From: Oscillospiraceae bacterium
GTDB taxonomy: Bacteria > Bacillota > Clostridia > Oscillospirales > Oscillospiraceae
Length of the DNA stretch: 49,820 nucleotides
NCBI GenBank assembly: GCA_017552325.1
Contig: JAFZQE010000083.1
Span: 1-49,820 of the forward strand
Reading direction: 5' to 3'
The translations under genes and the position numbers were made by a program. Under the pieces are notes generated by a model that saw only the letters and a program-made list of their open reading frames with translations, was not told the origin of the DNA and ran no database searches. Positions 7,744 through 16,460 of the stretch are shown in pieces. Position 1 is the first letter of the stretch, and the number at the start of each line of letters is the position of its first letter.

Positions 7744-8013
7744 TTATGTCTTCTTTTTCTTGCGCCGCTCGTTTTTCAGCCGGTACAGCTCCTTGACCGT
7801 TTCCGGCAGTCCCTTTTTCAGGCTGATGATGCTGCAGTACAGCGCATAGCCGAAGAAAAGCAGCGCCAGGACGTAGATCTCCCGGAAGCGATATCCCTCC
7901 ACGTGGAGCAGACCGGCCGCGATCTTCCATCCGAACCAGACGACGAGCGCCGCGGAGGCGATCAGAAGCAGGACGCTGACAGGTTTGAGGTATTTGTGTT
8001 CATACGGTTTCAC
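7744..8013 (-). CDS. Small two-TM membrane protein in the catabolic operon
   Basis: 89 residues with a GTG start at 8013 preceded by GGAGAAAGCGC. Two hydrophobic segments (about residues 11-30 and 45-63) and a very basic tail (KNERRKKKKT) predict a helical hairpin with a cytoplasmic C-terminus. I do not recognise the family. It lies between citE and the PyrK-like gene with gaps of about 15-25 bp, so it is certainly co-transcribed. A role in anchoring the electron transfer pair or assisting a carrier is possible, but unproven. Confidence 0.7.
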   Translation of the reverse strand: MKPYEHKYLKPVSVLLLIASAALVVWFGWKIAAGLLHVEGYRFREIYVLALLFFGYALYCSIISLKKGLPETVKELYRLKNERRKKKKT

Positions 8014-8037
8014 GCGCTTTCTCCGTTTCCGCGCCCA

Positions 8038-8940
8038 TCAGAGCGCTCCGTCGTAGACGCCCGCCGCCCTGGCCATCGCCAGGGTCTTCCGGGCGCCGTC
8101 GTAGAAGGCGATGTCGATCATCTTGCCGTCGACCGTAAAGACGCCGATGCCCTGCGCCCGCTTCGTCTCGATCTCGCGGACCACTTTTTCGGCAAAGACG
8201 ATCTCTTTGGCGGTCGGCGTATAGATCTCATGCACCGGCGCGATCTGGCGGGGATTGATCAGCGACTTGCCGTCAAAGCCCATGATTTTGTCCATCTCGA
8301 CCTCTGCGCGGAAGCCGTCCATGTCGTCCAGATCGGTGTAGACCGTGTCGAAGCACTGGACGCCGGCCGCACGCGCCGTGATGACCATGAGCTGTCTCGC
8401 CCCGGCCAGCTCGATCCCGGTCTTGGAGATCTTCGTCTGCAGATCCTTCGTATAGTCGCCGCCGCTGAGGGCCACGCCGAACAGCCGCTCAGAGGATTCG
8501 CAGATCTCCAGCACGTTCAGCACGCCCCGCGCGGACTCGATCGCCGCCATCAGCAGCGTGCTGCCGATCTCGCGGCCGAACTCACGCTCGGCCTTTTCGA
8601 CCTCGCGCTCGACCGCGATCACATCGCCCGCGCTCTCGGTCTTGGCGATGCGGATCGAATCGCAGCCTCCGGCCACGCACACGCGGATATCCTCGCGCCA
8701 GTACGGGGTGTCGAGCCCGTTGATGCGAACGACGCGCTCCACGCCGCGATAGTCGATCTCGCGCAGCGCGTGGAACAGCGAATAGCGGGCGGCATCCTTC
8801 TGGTTCTCCGCGACCGCGTCCTCGAGATCCAGCATGATGGAATCGGGACGGTATACATAGGGGTCCTTGATGAGACTCGGTTTCTGCGCGTTCAGAAACA
8901 GCATCGAGCGTCTCAGTCTTTTTTTGTTGTCATTTTTCAT
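8038..8940 (-). CDS. citE: Citrate lyase beta subunit-like CitE (HpcH/HpaI fold)
   Basis: 300-residue lyase subunit that cleaves the acyl-ACP ester of a 3-hydroxy-3-carboxy acid, in classic citrate lyase citryl-ACP to acetyl-ACP and oxaloacetate. Conserved pieces: DSIMLDLEDAV, RINGLDTP, IRIAKTES, the metal-ligand region AAIESARG, GGDYTKD, and GFDGKSLINPRQI. Two normally conserved stretches differ: LFLNAQKP replaces the usual LFVPGNNP, and SGGDYT replaces G-A-E-D-Y. These could signal a substrate other than citrate, such as citramalate or a substituted malate. The ATG at 8940 overlaps citD by 11 bp with GGGAG before it. Secure as CitE family. Exact substrate open. Confidence 0.88.
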   Translation of the reverse strand: MKNDNKKRLRRSMLFLNAQKPSLIKDPYVYRPDSIMLDLEDAVAENQKDAARYSLFHALREIDYRGVERVVRINGLDTPYWREDIRVCVAGGCDSIRIAKTESAGDVIAVEREVEKAEREFGREIGSTLLMAAIESARGVLNVLEICESSERLFGVALSGGDYTKDLQTKISKTGIELAGARQLMVITARAAGVQCFDTVYTDLDDMDGFRAEVEMDKIMGFDGKSLINPRQIAPVHEIYTPTAKEIVFAEKVVREIETKRAQGIGVFTVDGKMIDIAFYDGARKTLAMARAAGVYDGAL

Positions 8941-9235
8941 CGGCCAGCTTCTCCCAGGGGATCTGATCGGTCTGTCCCGCCGACCGGTAAACCGCCGCTT
9001 CCACGCGCGCCCGGATCGTGCAGTCCAGAGCTCCCATATCCTTCACCGTTACTTTTGCGTCCGTCACGTCCAGGCGGCAAAGCGTATCGAGAATGACCGC
9101 CCTGATCTGTCTGCCGAACTGATGGATCACCTTGCTGTCCAGCTCCAGCTCCACGCCGCCGTTCCCCGGCTCGACAATGACCTGCGCATCGCAGGATTCC
9201 AGCGTGCCGGCTGCCGCGGGTTTCTCAATGATCAT
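8930..9235 (-). CDS. citD: Citrate lyase acyl carrier protein CitD
   Basis: 101-residue acyl carrier (gamma) subunit of the citrate lyase complex. AGTLESCD places Ser14 exactly where the phosphoribosyl-dephospho-CoA group is attached in known CitD. The C-terminal signature MGALDCTIRARVEAA is also present. It would be loaded by the CitXG fusion and acetylated by CitC, both encoded on the opposite strand at 3.5-5.9 kb. Start at 9235 has GGGAGGAAACGGCG before it. Overlaps citE. It confirms an acyl-carrier-dependent lyase. Confidence 0.93.
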   Translation of the reverse strand: MIIEKPAAAGTLESCDAQVIVEPGNGGVELELDSKVIHQFGRQIRAVILDTLCRLDVTDAKVTVKDMGALDCTIRARVEAAVYRSAGQTDQIPWEKLADEK

Positions 9236-9250
9236 CGCCGTTTCCTCCCG

Positions 9251-10366
9251 TTACAAGATATAAATATTGCCGTCCATGATCCTTCTGGCGGTCCGGACGA
9301 TCCCGGCCTTTTCCACGTTGCCGTCCTTCATGACCATTTTCACTTCCGTGACGCCGCTGGCATGGCCCAGGCGGACGCTGCCCTGCTTCCGGAGCGGAGC
9401 GGCCAGCTCTTCGGCCAGCGTTCCCTCCATGCAGGCGGCCGCAGCCGTTGCGATCGCATAGGTCATCGGATATGCCTTGTGCATGACGCCGAGCGATATC
9501 ATCCGGCAGCAGAGATCCGTCTCTTCCGCTTTCACCTGTCGGCCGTCCATGCTGACGTAGTCCTGCGGACGGGACAGGATGCCAATCTTCGGCGAGGCGG
9601 CAAAGGCCTCGCGCGCGTCCTCCCAGCGCTCCACCAGGCCGGCTTTCTGCGCCGCCATGCAGCGGATCCGCTCCAGGAGCTCCATCTTTTCCGCGTTTGC
9701 GTTCAGCTCGCCGAGCTCCGTGCCCTTCAGGCCAAGATCCCCGGCCCGGACGAAAACGGCCAGATTCGACACGTCGATGACCGTCACTTCGTATCTCCCG
9801 AAATCCGGGATATCGAAAAACTCTCTGCGCCTGCCGGTCGGAAAGACCCGGCCGGTGGCCGCGCCGCCCGGCTCGCGGAAAAACAGGTCGATCTCCGCGC
9901 CGGTCCCGGGAACGCCGTCGATGGACGTATCACCGTAGACCGCCGCCCGCCCGTTCTCCACGCGGACCAGCTCCTCGATGATCTTCTTCGTGTTTTCGTT
10001 ATACACCCTGACCGTTGTGATCGGCTCCGCCGCGCTGACCAGTCCCTCATCGATGGCGAATGGGCCGACGGCGGAGGAGATGTTGCCGCAGTTGAGGTTG
10101 TCCGAGACGTCGGCCCGGTCGACACCGACTTGGACGAAGTAATAGTCGACGTCGGCGCCCGGCCGCTCTGAAGGCGAGATGACGGCGATCTTGCTCGTGG
10201 AGGACACCGTGCCGCCCATGCCGTCGATCTGCTTGACGTCAGGGGTACCCATGGTTTTCAGAAAGATCTCCCGCCAGGCGCTTCTGTCCTCCGGAAGATC
10301 CTTCCGGTGAAAGATGACCGCCTTGCTCGTTCCGCCGCGCATGTAAACGCACGGGATCTTCTTCAT
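9251..10366 (-). CDS. PrpF-family isomerase (aconitate / 4-oxalomesaconate / methylitaconate type)
   Basis: 371-residue isomerase of the DAP-epimerase fold. Motifs MRGGTSKAVIFH (residues 9-20), QIDGMGGTVSSTSKIAVI and NCGNISSAVGPFAIDEG are the PrpF/Mii/GalD signatures. Members move protons next to a conjugated C=C in tricarboxylates: 2-methylaconitate cis/trans (PrpF), methylitaconate to dimethylmaleate (Mii of Eubacterium barkeri nicotinate fermentation), oxalomesaconate tautomers. Placed between citF and citD, and in the same operon as an aconitase-family hydratase, it most likely supplies the isomer that the hydratase needs, for example trans- to cis-aconitate. Its position inside citF-citD is unusual for citrate lyase operons. 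Confidence 0.87.
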   Translation of the reverse strand: MKKIPCVYMRGGTSKAVIFHRKDLPEDRSAWREIFLKTMGTPDVKQIDGMGGTVSSTSKIAVISPSERPGADVDYYFVQVGVDRADVSDNLNCGNISSAVGPFAIDEGLVSAAEPITTVRVYNENTKKIIEELVRVENGRAAVYGDTSIDGVPGTGAEIDLFFREPGGAATGRVFPTGRRREFFDIPDFGRYEVTVIDVSNLAVFVRAGDLGLKGTELGELNANAEKMELLERIRCMAAQKAGLVERWEDAREAFAASPKIGILSRPQDYVSMDGRQVKAEETDLCCRMISLGVMHKAYPMTYAIATAAAACMEGTLAEELAAPLRKQGSVRLGHASGVTEVKMVMKDGNVEKAGIVRTARRIMDGNIYIL

Positions 10367-10378
10367 GCCGCCGCCCCC

Positions 10379-11926
10379 CTATTCTTTGATCTTCCGGATC
10401 ACGTCCAGGATCGTGCCGTCGCGGTATTCGACCAGCGCGACAACCTCGTCCTCGAAGGGAATGGGATCCGGCCTGCCGGTAATGCCGTAGGCGATGTCGC
10501 GCAGCTCTTCGATCGTCATGATCGGCAGCCTGGAGTATTTATACGCCTCCAGCAGATCTGCGCGGCGGGGATTGATCGCGATGCCGTAATCCGTCACGAC
10601 GACGTCCACCGTCTCGCCCGGCGTCGTCACCGTGAGCACGCGGTCGCAGACCGTCGGGATGCGTCCGCGGATCAGCGGCGCGACGATGATGCTGCAGCGG
10701 GCTCCCGCGGCCGTATCGGGGTGGCCGCCGGGCGCGCCGCGTACGATGCCGTCCGACCCGGTGATCACATTGACGTTGAAATCGACGTCCACCTCCAGCG
10801 CGCCGAGAATGACGAAGTCGAGGCGGTTGACGTAGGCGCCCTTGTTCATCGGGTTGGCGTATTCGGAGGTAGAGATCTCCACATGGTTCGGATTCCTCTT
10901 GATATGTTCGATCGCGAAGGAATCAAAGACCTGCGCGTCCACGATCTTTTTGACCAGCCCGTCGTCCATCATGTCGCACATGGCCTTCATGATGCCGCCG
11001 ATCGCAAAGCCGATGCTGACGCCGCTCTCCTCCATCGGCCGGCGCAGCAACTTGGTCACGGCCAGCGCCGCGCCGCCGCCGCCCGTCTGGAAGGAGAAGC
11101 CGTCCCTGAAATACGGAGATTCCGTGATGATCCTGGCGCAGTAGTCCGCCATCATCAGCTCGCGCACGTCCTTGGTCTCGCGAATGACGTTGCTGACAAT
11201 CTTTTTCGGGTCGCCGATCTCGTCCACGACGCAGACATAGTCGACGTCCGTCATCGAAATACTGGCGGGAACATTTGGGAAAAGCACCAGGCAGTCCGTC
11301 AGGACGACCACCTTGTCGGCATAGCGGGCGTCCGCCATCGAATAGGACAGCACGCCGCAGTCGCTTTTTCCGCCGACGGGACGAGCGTTGCCGTATTCGT
11401 CGCAGGTTGGTGCGCCCACGAACGCGATGTCCAGATGGATGTCGCCCTCCTCAATCGCGCGCACCCGCCCTCCGTGGGAGCGGATCACCGCCGGCCGCTT
11501 CAGCTTCCCATACGAGATGGCCTCGCCGATCCGGCCGCGCACGCCCGAGGACTGGATGCTGCTGACCACGCCCTGCTCGATCAGCTCGTCGATGTAATCG
11601 TGCGCCGTTCCCATGGAGCTGGCGCAGATCGTTATATCCCGGACCCCCATGGCCGCGACCTCTTTCATGACCAGGTTGATCACATAGTCTCCGTCGCGGA
11701 AATGGTGATGGAAGCCGAAGTACATGCCGTCGTGCACGCCGCATTTTTCCAGCACGCTGCGAATACTGTCCACCACCTTGCTGTGCCCGTCGAGCCTCGC
11801 GGAGCGAACGGTCGGGGCAGCCTTCCGATAGGAGCTTTCGCAGCGGAAAGAGGGGCCCCGGTAGACTTCCTTTCCTGTTTTCCGCAGCCATTCGTCGGGG
11901 ATTTCTCTGCCAAGACTGTTTCTCAC
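10379..11926 (-). CDS. citF: Citrate lyase alpha subunit CitF (acyl-ACP transferase)
   Basis: 515-residue CoA-transferase-fold subunit that exchanges acetate on CitD for the incoming hydroxy acid. Strong family blocks: FHHHFRDGDYVINLVM, RSHGGRVRAIE, FVGAPTCDEYGNA, GGGGAALAVTKLL, GHPDTAAGARCSIIVAPLIRGRIP (read as adjacent short blocks) and DYGIAINPRR. The GTG at 11926 is preferred because AGGAG lies eight bases before it and overlaps the stop of the hydratase gene. An upstream ATG at 11971 would overlap that gene by 34 bp. One usual GASGGH is GAPGGH here. Operon partners: PrpF, CitD, CitE. Confidence 0.92.
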   Translation of the reverse strand: MRNSLGREIPDEWLRKTGKEVYRGPSFRCESSYRKAAPTVRSARLDGHSKVVDSIRSVLEKCGVHDGMYFGFHHHFRDGDYVINLVMKEVAAMGVRDITICASSMGTAHDYIDELIEQGVVSSIQSSGVRGRIGEAISYGKLKRPAVIRSHGGRVRAIEEGDIHLDIAFVGAPTCDEYGNARPVGGKSDCGVLSYSMADARYADKVVVLTDCLVLFPNVPASISMTDVDYVCVVDEIGDPKKIVSNVIRETKDVRELMMADYCARIITESPYFRDGFSFQTGGGGAALAVTKLLRRPMEESGVSIGFAIGGIMKAMCDMMDDGLVKKIVDAQVFDSFAIEHIKRNPNHVEISTSEYANPMNKGAYVNRLDFVILGALEVDVDFNVNVITGSDGIVRGAPGGHPDTAAGARCSIIVAPLIRGRIPTVCDRVLTVTTPGETVDVVVTDYGIAINPRRADLLEAYKYSRLPIMTIEELRDIAYGITGRPDPIPFEDEVVALVEYRDGTILDVIRKIKE

Positions 11927-11937
11927 AAACACCACTC

Positions 11938-14226
11938 CTATTCGCTCAATCTGTTGTAGTTGATCAGGCATCCCTTGGCGATTATCTCTCGCTCACGCTC
12001 CGTCAGCGTGTCCAGAGACAGCTCGATCTCCGTGAGACCGCCGTCGGAGAGGACGCAGGCCTTCACTTTTTCGGCCCCGGCAAGCAGCTGGCTGCGGATT
12101 TTCGGGATCCACAGGAAGGAGCCGACTTCAAACACCAGCTCTCCCTGATAGGTAAAGGGCAGCAGGCCCCAGTTGATCAGGTTGGAGCGATAACGCTTGG
12201 TCGCGTACTTCCGGCAGATATTGGCCCAGCCGCCGAGCACCTTCTGATTGGAGGCCGCATACTCGCGCGCGGAGCCGTCCCCGGGCGAATTGGCATACAG
12301 AAAGCTTCCGACGCAGGTATTTTCCGCGCTGCAGTCATAGCCGTTCCCGCGCAGCAGTCCCGCCGCTTTTTTCAGTTCCTCGTCCCGGAGGAAGGGATCT
12401 CCCCCGGCCGTGATCTCCTCCTGCCATGCGCGGATCGCTTTGCAGCGCCCCACATATTCCGGCACCTTGGCCGACAGGGTGTACTCGGCGATCTTCGAGA
12501 AGTTGGAGCGATACGACGAGCTCTCTCCGTTGGGGATCAGCTCGTCCGTCGTCGTCACCGGATCGGTGATCAGCGCCGCGCATTTGACCAGGAGATTCTC
12601 GTTGAGCGAGGGGATCTTCGGGATATCGCCGATACCCGGACCCTTGACGAGCCGGGTCGAGGGTTCGGCATGACCGAAGCAGTCCAGCAGGCGCTTGTCA
12701 TAGATGGAGCCGTTAAAGTGATACTTGTAGCTCCGCAGGTCGAGATCCAGCTCGGTCGCCGGAGTCAGAATGCCGCCGTTGATGCTCGTGGCGGCGATGC
12801 TCATCGCGTCCATCAGCGCCGCGGTCGCCATCTGCCCCTTGCCGGGCCGCGAGCCCTCGCGGTTGGAGTAGTTGCGCGTCGTATGCCGGATCGAGAAGCC
12901 TCCGTTGAAGGGCACGTCGCCGGCGCCGAAGCAGGGGCCGCAGAAGGCGCTGCGCAGAACGGCGCCGCTCTCCAGCAGGTCGGCGGCGATGCCGTGACGC
13001 ATCAGTTCATAATTGACCGGCTGGCTGGCCGGATAAATGTTCAGTGTATATCCCTGATTGCCGATGGACCTCCCGCGAAGGATATCCGCGGCATGGGCTA
13101 TGTTCTCAAACAGGCCGCCCGCGCAGCCGGCGATCACGCCCTGATCGGCGCGCACCTTGCCGTTGACGATCTTGGAGCGGAGATCGACCCTGATGCCGAA
13201 CTCCTTCATCTGCTCTGTGCAGGCGAACTCGGCGGCGTGCAGGATGTCGTCCGCGTTTTCGTTCAGCTCGCGGATGCTGTACGCGTTGCTCGGGTGGAAG
13301 GGCAGCGCAATCATCGGCTCAATCTCTCCGAGATCAAGCTCGATCAGGCTGTCGTAATAGGCAAGCCCGCCCGGATGCAGCTCCCGGAAGGCTTCCGGCC
13401 GTCCGTGAAGCGTCAGGTAGTCTCTGACTTTGTCGTCGGTCTCCCAGATGCTGAACATGGCCGAGGACTCCGTGGTCATCACGTCGATGCCGTTGCGGAA
13501 ATCCACGCTCAGCGAAGCGATGCCCGGGCCGCAGAATTCCAGCGTCTTGTTTTTGACAAAGCCGTTCTTGAAGACCTTGCCGATCAGATAGATGGAAACG
13601 TCCTGCGGGCCCACGCCCGGTTTGGGCGCGCCGATCAGATAAACGAGCACCGTCTCCGGCCGGGTGATATCGTAGCTTTTGCTCAGCAGCTGCTTGGCGA
13701 TCTCGCCGCCGCCCTCGCCGGTCGCCATCGTGCCCAGCGCGCCGTAGCGCGTGTGGCTGTCGGCGCCGAGGATCATACTCCCGCCGCCGGCAAAGCGCTC
13801 GCGCATGAACTGGTGCATGACCGCCTGGTGCGTCGGAAGAAAAATACCGCCGTACTTTCTGGCCGCGCCCATGGCGAACAGATGGTCGTCCTCGTTGCTT
13901 GTTCCGTCGTTATAGCAGAGCGCGTTGTGGCAGCTCGAGAGCACGAAGGGGATGGGAAATTCTTTGACGTTGCAGGCAATCGCCGTCTGCAGCACGCCGA
14001 TATAGGTCATATCCTGCGCGACGAGCGCATCGAACTTCAGGCTGAGCCGGTCCATGCTCTCCGAGTGATTGTGCGCCTGAAGGATGCGGAAGGAAATGGT
14101 CTCCCGATATGCGTTTTCGATTTCGGCTTCGGAAAAAGGCGATAGTTCAGCGGGTCTTTCCGCTTCTTGGGCTTCCACGATCCGGCGGCCGCCGATCAGG
14201 TACACGCCACTGTCTCTCATTTTCAT
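11938..14226 (-). CDS. Aconitase-superfamily hydratase (YbhJ-like)
   Basis: 762-residue single-chain hydratase resembling the uncharacterised YbhJ branch of the aconitase superfamily. Substrate motif ADSHTRYGALGT (155-166). The three [4Fe-4S] ligands are C368 (GCAGG) and C429/C432 (CGPCFG). The swivel domain lies at the C-terminus with GDGSAREYAA (650-659) and RSNLINWGLLP. The catalytic serine position (first S after G) is kept, while the neighbouring S and H of aconitase's SSREH are A and Y. Expected chemistry is reversible hydration of an unsaturated tri- or dicarboxylate, such as aconitate to citrate. Start ATG at 14226 (an ATG two codons on is equally possible). Immediately upstream of citF. 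Confidence 0.83.
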   Translation of the reverse strand: MKMRDSGVYLIGGRRIVEAQEAERPAELSPFSEAEIENAYRETISFRILQAHNHSESMDRLSLKFDALVAQDMTYIGVLQTAIACNVKEFPIPFVLSSCHNALCYNDGTSNEDDHLFAMGAARKYGGIFLPTHQAVMHQFMRERFAGGGSMILGADSHTRYGALGTMATGEGGGEIAKQLLSKSYDITRPETVLVYLIGAPKPGVGPQDVSIYLIGKVFKNGFVKNKTLEFCGPGIASLSVDFRNGIDVMTTESSAMFSIWETDDKVRDYLTLHGRPEAFRELHPGGLAYYDSLIELDLGEIEPMIALPFHPSNAYSIRELNENADDILHAAEFACTEQMKEFGIRVDLRSKIVNGKVRADQGVIAGCAGGLFENIAHAADILRGRSIGNQGYTLNIYPASQPVNYELMRHGIAADLLESGAVLRSAFCGPCFGAGDVPFNGGFSIRHTTRNYSNREGSRPGKGQMATAALMDAMSIAATSINGGILTPATELDLDLRSYKYHFNGSIYDKRLLDCFGHAEPSTRLVKGPGIGDIPKIPSLNENLLVKCAALITDPVTTTDELIPNGESSSYRSNFSKIAEYTLSAKVPEYVGRCKAIRAWQEEITAGGDPFLRDEELKKAAGLLRGNGYDCSAENTCVGSFLYANSPGDGSAREYAASNQKVLGGWANICRKYATKRYRSNLINWGLLPFTYQGELVFEVGSFLWIPKIRSQLLAGAEKVKACVLSDGGLTEIELSLDTLTEREREIIAKGCLINYNRLSE

Positions 14227-14275
14227 TTTCTTGGTTTATCCTCATCTTCTTCTCTTGTTCTCATGAATGAGCGAC

Positions 14276-14310
14276 GCTTTTGTGCGCAGAGCTTCTCTGC
14301 GCACAAAAGC
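14276..14310 (-). repeat. Perfect intercistronic hairpin
   Basis: A 16-bp perfect stem with a 3-nt loop (14276-14291 with 14295-14310, arms GCTTTTGTGCGCAGAG and its complement) lies between the amidase and hydratase genes. No T run follows on the minus strand, so it is more likely an RNA-processing or stability element within the operon than a full terminator. Confidence 0.75.
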
Positions 14311-14328
14311 GCTTGTTTTCGGTGCCTC

Positions 14329-15027
14329 TTACAGCGCCTTCATCTGTTCCAGAACCTCGGCCGTCGGGATCACGTCCGCGCACTTGCAGTTCATATCGAA
14401 CAGGTTGAGCTTATGGGTAATGTCGATCCGGTCATAGACTGCGTCCTCGGGCACGATCACGCGGAAGCCATAGGAGAAGGCGTCCACCGCCGTGGCGCGG
14501 ACACAGCCGCTCGTCGTGCAGCCGGTGACGATCACCGTGTCGCAGCCCAGTGTGATCAGCTGCGTCGCCAGATGCGTGCCGAAGAAGCCGCTGGGATAGC
14601 GCTTGGCGACGAAGATGTCCCCTTCCTGCGGTTTGACCTCGTCCACCACCTCAACGCCGCGGCTGCCGACGCGGTGGATGCTGCCGCTGGCAAGCCCCGG
14701 GACCTTGTCGGCCCAGCGGCCGGCGTCCTGCTTGTCGCGCCGCTCGATCATCACGTAGATGACCGGGAAGCCCTTTTCGCGCGCCAGATCCGTCAGCGCC
14801 TTGATATGCGGGATACATTTCCAGGCCCGTTCTCCGCAGCTTGTGCCGTAGCCGGAATGCAGCATGGATTCCATGATCGGCACGTTGTCGCCGACCGTCC
14901 GGTACTGCACGTCGATCAGCAGCACCGCCGGTCTTTTGCCCATGCCGACGCTGTGTCCGATAAAACCGGCCTGCTCATAAACCTTGATGTCCTCTTCCGA
15001 AATGATGTCGTCCCATACATGTGCCAT
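14329..15027 (-). CDS. Isochorismatase-fold amidohydrolase (N-carbamoylsarcosine / maleamate amidase type)
   Basis: 232-residue cysteine hydrolase. The catalytic triad is visible: D39 (LLIDVQ), K142 (AKRYPSGFFGT) and C175 in GCTTSGCVRATAVDA. That last block is characteristic of N-carbamoylsarcosine amidases and maleamate amidases, which release ammonia (with or without CO2) from a small carbamoyl or half-amide acid. ATG at 15027 is chosen because GGAGG stands eight bases upstream. Its immediate upstream neighbour is a cyclic amidohydrolase, so ring opening followed by amide hydrolysis is the natural reading: the product of one is the substrate of the other. Confidence 0.83.
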   Translation of the reverse strand: MAHVWDDIISEEDIKVYEQAGFIGHSVGMGKRPAVLLIDVQYRTVGDNVPIMESMLHSGYGTSCGERAWKCIPHIKALTDLAREKGFPVIYVMIERRDKQDAGRWADKVPGLASGSIHRVGSRGVEVVDEVKPQEGDIFVAKRYPSGFFGTHLATQLITLGCDTVIVTGCTTSGCVRATAVDAFSYGFRVIVPEDAVYDRIDITHKLNLFDMNCKCADVIPTAEVLEQMKAL

Positions 15028-15059
15028 GATCATAACCTCCTGCCAGTTTATCGAAGCAT

Positions 15060-16427
15060 TTATTCACCGAAGGACGCGGGGATGTATTCGCCGTAGTCCT
15101 CGATCCTCTTCAGTTCTCCGTTGAGCATGACGGTCTTGCCGCGCAACACCGTCCGTACCGGCGTAGCGTGCACCTTCATGCCCTCATAGACACAGAGATC
15201 TGCCAGCGAGCCGTTGTTTTTGGCCGTCAGCACCGATTCGCGGTTCATGTCGACCAGCGCGAAGTCGGCATCACTGCCGACGCGGATCGCTCCTTTCTTC
15301 GGATAGGCACCGAAGATTCTGGCGGGATTCTCCGAAATCAGCTCGACGATCTTCGTCAGAGGGATGTTCTTCCGGAAATAGCCATACTCCAGGACAAGCT
15401 GCAGCACGTTGCCGGTTCCGATGAAGCCGGGCAGACCGAGCCAGATGGAGCCGCGCTTCTGCTCATAGCCGCGCACGCAGTGGTCCGAGCCGATGGTCTG
15501 GATCTCACCGCTGCACACGCCCTCCCACAGCGCCTCGCAGTCTTCGCGGCTGCGGATGGGCGGGTTCACCTTCGCGTTGATGCCGGCCTCGCAGTCGGTG
15601 TCGAGGATCAGATAATGCGGGCAGGTCTCCACCAGGATCTCGATGCCGAGATCCATGCCGCGCAGCATACGGATCATCTTAAGGCCGGCCTTGGAGCTCA
15701 GGTGGACGATATAGATCTTGGGGCATCCGGCCTTGGCCGCGAGGAACACCGCGCGGAAGATGGACTCGGCCTCGGCCCAGCTCGGACGGGCCTCGTCCCA
15801 TGCGGCGAGGTCGTCTCTCCCCTGCTCCTTCAGCGCCGGGGACAGGGAGAAATAGATCTCCATGTTCTCGCAGTGGACGCAGGGGATCGCGCCGGCTTCG
15901 CCCAGCGTTTTGAAATAATTGTACAGGAGGCCGTCGTCCACCGCCTCCAGCTTCAGGCGGACGCTTTCGGCGCCGCGGCAGGTCATGAAGTACTTATAGG
16001 AAGCCACGCCCTTTTCGCTGACCAGCGCCGGGATCTCCTTGAGCTGTTTCTGATCGGCGATGCTGTAATGGAACAGATAGTCCACCATGCAGTTGGCGTC
16101 GCCGAGCGTTCTGTTGCCGGGATGCTGTTCCAGATAAGAGCCTCTCTGGAGCATATAGATCATCATGGTCGTCGTCCCGCCGAGGGCGGCGTTTTGGCTC
16201 TCATGATAAAATTCTTCTTTGGGCATGTTGGCAAAGCCAACGTGGGTATGCGGATCGACGACGCCGGGGAACACATGCAGACCGGAAGCGTCGATGACCT
16301 CGGCGCCCTCCAGCTCCTGCTCGCTGATCTCCGCAATCTTGCCGCCGTTGACGCCGATGCAGGCTTTTTCGATGACACGGTCCGGGCACACGACGGTGCC
16401 GTTTTTGATAACAAGTTCAAATGCCAT
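15060..16427 (-). CDS. Dihydropyrimidinase/hydantoinase/imidase-type cyclic amidohydrolase
   Basis: 455-residue binuclear metal amidohydrolase that opens a cyclic amide, ureide or imide. All metal ligands are seen: H60-x-H62 (DPHTHVGF), the carboxylated lysine K145 (VASYKYFM), H185 (VHCEN), H242 (IVHLSS) and D315 (GSDHC). The overall order is that of dihydropyrimidinases, hydantoinases and allantoinases, and the former two are known to open cyclic imides. ATG at 16427 has AGGAG nine bases upstream. The longer frame start at 16463 lacks this. The paired isochorismatase-fold amidase is encoded 32 bp downstream. True substrate unknown. Confidence 0.87.
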   Translation of the reverse strand: MAFELVIKNGTVVCPDRVIEKACIGVNGGKIAEISEQELEGAEVIDASGLHVFPGVVDPHTHVGFANMPKEEFYHESQNAALGGTTTMMIYMLQRGSYLEQHPGNRTLGDANCMVDYLFHYSIADQKQLKEIPALVSEKGVASYKYFMTCRGAESVRLKLEAVDDGLLYNYFKTLGEAGAIPCVHCENMEIYFSLSPALKEQGRDDLAAWDEARPSWAEAESIFRAVFLAAKAGCPKIYIVHLSSKAGLKMIRMLRGMDLGIEILVETCPHYLILDTDCEAGINAKVNPPIRSREDCEALWEGVCSGEIQTIGSDHCVRGYEQKRGSIWLGLPGFIGTGNVLQLVLEYGYFRKNIPLTKIVELISENPARIFGAYPKKGAIRVGSDADFALVDMNRESVLTAKNNGSLADLCVYEGMKVHATPVRTVLRGKTVMLNGELKRIEDYGEYIPASFGE

Positions 16428-16460
16428 TGTTTTTTCTCCTTTGTGCCATACGTGCTCTAC

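Noticed and set aside
7420-9096. Long plus-strand frame (558 codons) opposite the PyrK-like, small membrane and CitE genes
   Set aside because: All three minus genes have recognisable families and coupled starts; the plus frame does not.
6044-16427. Reading the operon as the known Eubacterium barkeri nicotinate pathway
   Set aside because: The molybdenum nicotinate dehydrogenase, 6-hydroxynicotinate reductase, B12-dependent methyleneglutarate mutase and dimethylmalate lyase are all missing.
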